Below, piece by piece: positions 18,224-24,164 of a stretch of 24,164 nucleotides of DNA; position 1 is the first letter of the stretch, and each line of letters opens with the position of its first letter. The DNA is from Chara braunii (lineage: Eukaryota > Streptophyta > Charophyceae > Charales > Characeae), in assembly GCA_003427395.1 (NCBI GenBank), contig BFEA01000132.1, positions 498,774 through 522,937 on the forward strand. The letters run 5' to 3'. Below the pieces are notes generated by a model. It made no database searches and had not been told where the DNA came from. It saw only the letters and a program-made list of their open reading frames with translations. The position numbers and the translations under genes are program-made.

Positions 18224-18467
18224 CCTAGTTTAATCAGAAACAAAAATCTAACCGGTAGCTACGCCGACTTTCACAATCATCAATCAAAAATAAAAAGATC
18301 ACGTGCGCCTCAAGTCTGCGCGCCTACACACTCTTTACTCTAACCAACCACCTAGTTAACGTAAACCATAGACTCAGTCGCGGCTCGCGCGGTATACTTA
18401 GACTTTAAACCAAACTTATTTTCTGTCACTTGCAAAAATCAGGGCGGATAAGGGTATTCGCACCGAC
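18224..18467. repeat. Right member of the 245-bp direct-repeat pair
   Basis: Same order of blocks as 17385-17633. It lacks eight bases near its right end, so GGATACCCTTGTAAGGGTAT becomes GGATAAGGGTAT. One arm of the palindrome has been removed. It abuts the right-module copy C directly. Confidence 0.75.
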
Positions 18468-18469
18468 AC

Positions 18470-18960
18470 CATCCTTCCCCCAGATGCAATCCCACAATCT
18501 GCTTTCAGTCAGACAGTAAAAGTAAAACTGACATTACCCATACATTCCTTTATTTAAGTGTGGTTTAAGTCCTGAAGTCAAACTCAAAATCAACATAGGG
18601 ATTCATGCAGTATACTCAGTCAAGGCGCAACAAGGAATACAGATAGGGGTTTATAACTAGGTTTATAAAAGGAATGCAAAGATTATCTTTCAGTTCACTG
18701 CCTCCAGAACTCCTCATGAGTTTCGGCAGAGCTTCCGCAATCGGTGGGTTGATTCCCCACAGATTCTTGTTGCGGTCTTACGGGTTGCAATCTCGCTTGC
18801 CGCCTTCCTCGTGTAACCAAGACTAAACTTAGATTAAGAAGGGCAGAAGTAGGGGTTTGAGACTTTCGAGATACAAGAGGGGGACAAACTCAACTCCCAG
18901 GAGAGGGCCTTGGTTCCTTGACTCACGTGAGGGCCCCGCAATGGTGGCTAAAATGTACGT
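18470..18960. repeat. Copy C: isolated right module of the 3.9-kb element
   Basis: Starts with CATCCTTCCCCCAGATGC exactly as copy A does at about 4317 and follows it through CACAATCTGCTTTCAGTCA, CATGCAGTATACTCA, the core at 18701-18808 and GAGAGGGCCTTG ... GCAATGGTGGC at 18901-18950. The left module, middle and hairpins are absent. It is closer to copy A than to copy B. Confidence 0.88.
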
Positions 18961-20303
18961 AAAGGAGGTCAAATTATGCATAAACAGAGGTCAAATGACA
19001 CTCTGGCGAGCCTCCAATTCACCACAACCTCTTCCGTGTAGAGCCTGGTCGCCCCTCTCCAAACTGCAGCGCCATTACTCCTAGCCAAACCGTTGCTATG
19101 CAGTCTGGTATGACTATATGCAGGTAGAGCACACTCCTTACACAACTGCTGCTAATGGTGTAGGGCCAAGCCCCGATAGACTTTCGAGCCTTAGTCGACC
19201 CTACTGCGGGTCCCAGTTGGCTCAGCCCGCCCACGCTCATGCTCAGGGCGCGGGCCATTCGTCCCAGGGTCACCCCCACCTAGTGCTTTGAGATGGATGG
19301 GGGTGGACCATCGCGCGAGAGAGCTTTGACATTGAGGATGTAGCTTAACCCTCACGCCGGGTGGTAGTCTTGCTGGTCATTCCGCAGTGCTGATTTTTTT
19401 TGGATTCTTGGTTATGTTCTCAGGCAATTGCTCTTTCTAGTACGCAGGCAGTCCAAGGGTTCTTTGAGATTTTCTCTGCTCTTGTGCACAGGCTAAGCGT
19501 CATCCGTAGGCCATGCACCGTTTCCCTAAGCATTGTGATCCTACGGCGTCATCGGGGTGCGGCGAGGCCGTCTTCCCCCTCGCCTCCACGCACCCATCCG
19601 ATCTCATACATTTCATTCAATCCTATTGACGCAGACCCCTTAGTCTTTTCGGGGCCTTTACATGCATGCACACACAACTTCACATTTCCCTTGGCAAAAT
19701 TGCACTTCATTCTCTCATTTGCACTCTAAGTCTCAAATGCAAATGTCATTTCCGTGGATTGGCTTTGTGCTAAGGGTCCCGCAGCCCCTATGCCCCTCTT
19801 CCCTTTTCATTTGCTACCCGGTTCCTCCCGGCCCTATTCCGCTCAAGGCATCCCTAGCCATCACTTACCTGCACAATCCTACACAAAACAAAGATCCGTA
19901 CAATCCGCATCGGGGGTTAGCACATAGCCCTTCCCACATGCCTATCTTTCCATGCTCTATGACTGCTCTTTGTTCCCTTTCTTTTGCTCAATCAGCCCAT
20001 CCTCTTCTCATAGTCATGCAGTCGTGGAAATGGTTGAGTCAAACTGACCTTGCTTCAACTTATACTTTCTCCCAGATTCCGCCTCTTTCCCACTCTTTCA
20101 AACGTCCTTTCCTTTGCCTTCTTAGTGACACAAGGGACCGGCTACCCTTCTCTCGTCCTCTTTCCCCACCAAGTGAGGTCCAATTTCTTTTTACCATTCG
20201 CCCCTGGCAATGTAACAAGTGAGGGGAGAAGGGTTAGTCATATGCCAAGTGAGGGGAAGGGAGAAAAAGGGCAAGGCGAAGAGGATAGAAAAAAAGAAAA
20301 ATT

Positions 20304-20305
<2 letters not shown>
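18961..20305. other. Unassigned region
   Basis: No repeat array or RNA gene seen. The plus strand becomes C/T-rich from about 19560 and contains a 186-codon frame from 19662 to 20222, the longest free of ambiguous bases in the window. Its product is rich in S, P, L and F, with no motif, domain, signal or membrane pattern that I can name. A pyrimidine-rich strand yields such frames by chance. Confidence 0.4.
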
Positions 20306-20382
<77 letters not shown>

Positions 20383-20391
20383 GAGAAGAGA
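20306..20391. repeat. (GA)n microsatellite
   Basis: About 85 bases of GA with one A-A step near 20358, then GAAGAGAAGAG. It lies just left of the 92-bp satellite. Confidence 0.97.
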
Positions 20392-20454
20392 CTTCTAATC
20401 CTAATCAAATCATCTTCCCGTAGTAGCAGCCAAATGCCGGTCATCCATACCAAG

Positions 20455-22052
20455 CGAAAGATCAACTAAGTATGAACCGAAACATCACAACACACATGAA
20501 CTTGACAATGAGAAGATTGAACTAGTGGAAAGCACATGCAAATAGAGGAAAGATCAACTAGGTATGAACCGGAACATCACATCACACATGAATTTGACAC
20601 GGAGTAGATTAAACTAGTGAAAAGCACATGCACACGGAGGAAAGATAAACTAAGTATGAACCGAAACATCACATCATACATGAACTTGACAATGAGAAGA
20701 TTGAACTAGTGAAAGACACATGGACATGGAGGAGAGATCAACTAAGTATGAACCGGAACATCTCAACACACATGAACTTGACAAGGAGAAGATTGAACTA
20801 GTGAAAGATACATGCACATAGAGGAAAGATCAACTAAGTATGAGTCGGAACATCTCATTGCACATGAACTTCACAATGAGAAGGTTGGACTACTAAAAGA
20901 CACATACACATAGAGGAAAAATCAACTAAGTATGAACCGGAACATCACAACACACATAAACTTGACAATGAGAAGATTGAACTAGTGAAAGACCCATACA
21001 CATAGAGGAAAAATCAACTAAGTATGAACCGGAACATCACATTACACATGAACTTGACAATGAGAAGATTGAACTAGTGAAAAACACATGCACATAGAGT
21101 AAATATCAACTAAGTATGAACTGGAACATCACAACACACATAAACTTGACAATGAGAAGATTGAACTAGTGAAAGGCACATGCGCATAGAGGAAAGATCA
21201 ACTAAGTATGAACCGGAACATCACATCATACATGCACTTGACAATGAGAAAATTGGACTAGTGAAAGTCACATGCACATAAAGGAAAGATCAACCAAGTA
21301 TGAATCGGATCATCACAACATACATGAACTACAATGAGAACATTGAACTAGTGAAAAACATATGCACATAGAGGAAAGATCAACTAAGTATGAACCGAAA
21401 GATCACATCACACATGAGTTTGACAATGAGAAGATCGCACTAGTGGAAAGCACATGCACATAGAGAAAAAATCAACCAAGTATGAACAAGAACATCACAA
21501 CACACATGGACTTGACAATGAGGAGTTTGAACTAGTGAAAGACACATGCACATAGAGGACAAATCAACTAAGTATAAACCGGAACATCACATCACACATG
21601 AACTTGAAAATGAGCAACTATAACTAGTGAAAGACATTTGCACATGGAGGAGAGATCAACTAAGTATGAACCGGAACATCACAACACACATGAACTTGAC
21701 AATGAGAAGCTTGAACTAGTAAAGGACACTCGTACAGAGAGGAAAGATCAACTAAGTACGAAGCGAAATATCACAACGCACATGAACTTGACAATGAGAA
21801 GCTGGAACTTGTGAAAGGCACATGGACATAGAGGAAAGATCAACTAAGTATGAACCGGAACATCAAATCATACATGCACTTGACAATGAGAAGATTAAAC
21901 TAGTGAAAGACACATGCACATAGAGGAAAAATCAACCAAGTATGAACCGGATCATCACAACACACATGAACTTGACAATGAGAAGATTGAACTAGTGAAA
22001 AACATATGCACATAGAGGAAAGATCAACTAATTATGAACCGAAACATCACCA
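20455..22052. repeat. 92-bp satellite array, 17 units plus a partial unit
   Basis: Units start with GATCAACTAAGTATGAACC at 20460, 20552, 20644, 20736, 20828, 20920 and so on to 22022. The period is 92 bp, with a net loss of two bases near 21329. Each continues with GGAACATCAC, then ACACATGAACTTGACAATG, AGAAGATTGAACTAGTG and ACACATGCACATAGAGGAA. A diagnostic triplet after CATCAC or CATCTC alternates between AAC and ATC/ATT along the array, which indicates a 184-bp dimer. There is no coding potential, since 92 is not a multiple of three. Confidence 0.97.
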
Positions 22053-22106
22053 TGTGAGAGTTGAGTCATGTATGTGAGTGAGACTTGCTCAAACACATGC
22101 TCATGA
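22053..22106. other. Junction between the two right-hand satellites
   Basis: A 54-base non-satellite link. TGAGTCATG (22062-22070) and CATGACTCA (22102-22110) form a 9-bp perfect inverted repeat across the junction, and TCATGTATG occurs twice as a direct repeat. Confidence 0.6.
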
Positions 22107-24006
22107 CTCATGTATGCAACCAAGGTTAAAATGAAATGTCATCATCTACTATGTAAGTGGAAAACATAAGCTAGACTAGTCCCAAAACACAACTCTTGAG
22201 CATGAAATCACTTATGGAAGAATCAAAGCATTTTCTACTAGCATATAGGTGAAAATTAAGACTTACATTAGACCAAATCACAAGTATTGAGCATGAGATC
22301 ATCCATAGAGGAATCAAAGCATCACCTACTAGCATGAAAGTGAAAAGCAAGAGTTGAAGTAGCCCAAATCACAAGGATTGATCATGAGATCATCCATGGA
22401 AGAATCGGAGCATCTCCTACTAGCATATGAGTGAAAAGCAAGGTCTACACTAGGCCAAATCACAAGTATTGAGCATGAGATCATCCATGAAAGAATCGGA
22501 GCATCTCCTACTAGTGTGTGAGTTAAATGCAAGACTTGAAGTAGACAAAATCACAAGTATTGAACATGAGATCATCCATAGAAGAATCGGAGCATCTCCT
22601 ACTAGTATGCGAGGGAAAAACAAGAGTTACATTAAACTACATCACAAGATTTGAGCAAGAGATCATCCATAGAAGAATCGGAGCATCTCCTACTAGCATG
22701 TGAGTGAAAAGCAAGAGTTGAAGTAGACCAAATCATAAGTATTGAACATGAGATCATCCATAGAAGAATCGGAGCATCTCCTACCAGCATGTGAGTGAAA
22801 AACAAGATCTAAATTAGGCCAAATCACAAGTATTGAGCATGAGATCATTCATGAAAGAACCGGAGCATCACCTACTAGTATGTGAGTGAAATGAAAGATC
22901 TACACTAGGCCAAATCACAAGTATTGAGCATGAGATCATTCATGAAAGAATCGGAGCATCTCATACTAGCATGTGAGTAGAATGCAAGAGTTGAAGTAAC
23001 CCAAATCACAAGAATTGAACATGAAATCATCCATAGAAGAATCGGAACATCTCCTACTAGCATGTGAGTGAAATGCAAGAGTTGAAGTAACCCAAATCAC
23101 AAAAATTGAACATGAGACCATCCATAGAAGAATCATAATATCTCCTAGTAGCATGTGAGTGAAATGCAAGAGTTGAAATAGCCCAAATCACAAGAATTGA
23201 ACATGAGATCATCCATAGAAGAATCAGAGCATGTCCTACTAGCATGTGAGTGAAATGCAAGAGTTGAAGTAGCCCAAATCACAAGAATTGAACATGAGAT
23301 CATCCATAGAAGAATTGGAACATCACCTACTAGCATGGAAGTGAAAAGCAAGAGTTGAAGTAGCCCAAATCACAAGGATTGGGCATGAGATCATTCATGA
23401 AAGAATGGGAGTATCACCTACTCGTGTGTGAGTGAAATGCAAGAGTTACACTAGGCTATATCACAAGATTTGAGCAAGAGATCATCCATGGAAGAATCGA
23501 AGGATCTCCTACTAGCATGAGAGTGAAAAGCAAGATCTACACTACGCCAAATCACAAGTATTGAGCATGAGATCATTCATGAAAGAATCCGAGCATCACC
23601 TAGTAGTGTGTGAGTAAAACACAAGAGTTACACTAGGCTATATCACAAGATTTGAGCAAGAGATCATCCATGGAAGAATCGGAGGATCTCCTACTAACAT
23701 GTGAGTGAAAAGCAAGATCTACACTAGGTCAAATCACAAGTATTGAGCATGAGATCATCCATGAAAGAATCGGAGCATCACCTACTAGTATGTGGGTGAA
23801 AAGCAAGATCTACACTAGGCCAAATCACAAGTCTTGAGCATGAGATCATCCATAGAAGAATCGGAATACTACCTACTAGTATGTGAGTGAAAAACAAGAG
23901 TTTGAGTAGCCCAAATCACAAGTGTTGAGCATGAGATCATCCATAAAAGAATTGGAGCACTACCTACTAGTGTGTGAGTGAAAAACAAGAGTTTGAGTAG
24001 CCCAAT
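22107..24006. repeat. 91-bp satellite array, about 21 units
   Basis: GAGCATGAGATCATCCAT-like starts occur every 91 bases from 22198 (22289, 22380, 22471 ... 23927), preceded by one strongly diverged edge unit at 22107. Each unit includes GAAGAATCGGAGCATCTCC, TACTAGCATGTGAGTGAAAA and CAAATCACAAG. Variants differ mainly after AGCAAG: GATCTACACTAGGCC, GAGTTGAAGTAGCCC, GAGTTACACTAGGCTA and GAGTTTGAGTAGCCC. Minus-strand frames through the array shift every unit and are not genes. Confidence 0.97.
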
Positions 24007-24032
24007 AGGAAGAAGAAGATGAAGAAGAAGAA

Positions 24033-24079
<47 letters not shown>

Positions 24080-24164
24080 AGGAGGAGGAAGAAGAAGAAG
24101 AAGAAGAAGAAGAAGAAGGGGAAGAAAAAGAAGAAGAAGAAGGGGAAGAAGAAGAAAAGGAAAA
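24007..24164. repeat. (GAA)n polypurine microsatellite, open to the right edge
   Basis: GAA/AAG triplets with occasional GGA, GGG and GAT interruptions begin directly after a truncated 91-bp satellite unit and continue past the window. The plus strand has almost no pyrimidines here. Such tracts are known to form triplex DNA. Confidence 0.97.

Noticed and set aside
19662-20222. 186-codon plus-strand frame
   Set aside because: It lies on a pyrimidine-rich strand with no recognisable motif. Overlapping frames are open nearby, as expected from composition.
20050-20469. Protein with a long Arg/Glu tail and its Ser/Leu shadow
   Set aside because: The tail is the (GA)n microsatellite.
22329-23351. 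Family of 67-residue minus-strand proteins
   Set aside because: They are successive frames of the 91-bp satellite. The period is not a multiple of three, so each frame closes after about two units.

Overview
The window is eukaryotic nuclear DNA, almost entirely repetitive and apparently non-coding. Signs of this are three satellite arrays with 81, 92 and 91 bp units, long dinucleotide and GAA microsatellites, a degenerate spliceosomal U6 snRNA copy, intron-like GTAAGT...CTAAC...AG segments, and no open frame that looks like a real protein beyond short fragments. I cannot name the organism. A large, repeat-rich genome fits, but nothing seen separates plant, fungus, alga or animal.

Layout. (1) 1-856: 81-bp satellite. 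(2) 1015-4880 (copy A) and 8038-12015 (copy B) are collinear, diverged, head-to-tail copies of a non-coding repeat of about 3.9 kb. Each has a GC-rich left module, an AT-rich middle with short sub-repeats, a cluster of hairpins built on a CAACTTATG-type motif, and a right module with a conserved 108-bp core. A third copy of the right module lies at 18470-18960. (3) Each copy is followed by pyrimidine-rich DNA (about 4881-8037 and 12016-15760) that shares small hairpin families and a GAATGCACCT-type motif. The larger unit may therefore be 7-8 kb and present twice. (4) 15969-17300: U6-like pseudogene, a short fragment matching 7499-7590, and a stretch with 22 single ambiguous bases. (5) 17385-18467: two direct repeats of about 245 bp around a 590-bp interior. 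(6) 18961-20300: unassigned. (7) 20306-24164: (GA)n, then the 92-bp satellite, the 91-bp satellite and (GAA)n.

Most striking is the array at 10235-11450. It holds 18 units with a constant loop (ACTTA, closed by CA/TG) whose stems differ from unit to unit yet stay paired, because both arms change together. The same fold, with a one-base-longer loop, recurs in copy A. This is either a structured RNA or DNA family under selection, or palindromes kept symmetric by hairpin-templated correction.

No protein-coding gene, operon or complete autonomous transposon could be supported. All similarity statements come from reading the sequence by eye.
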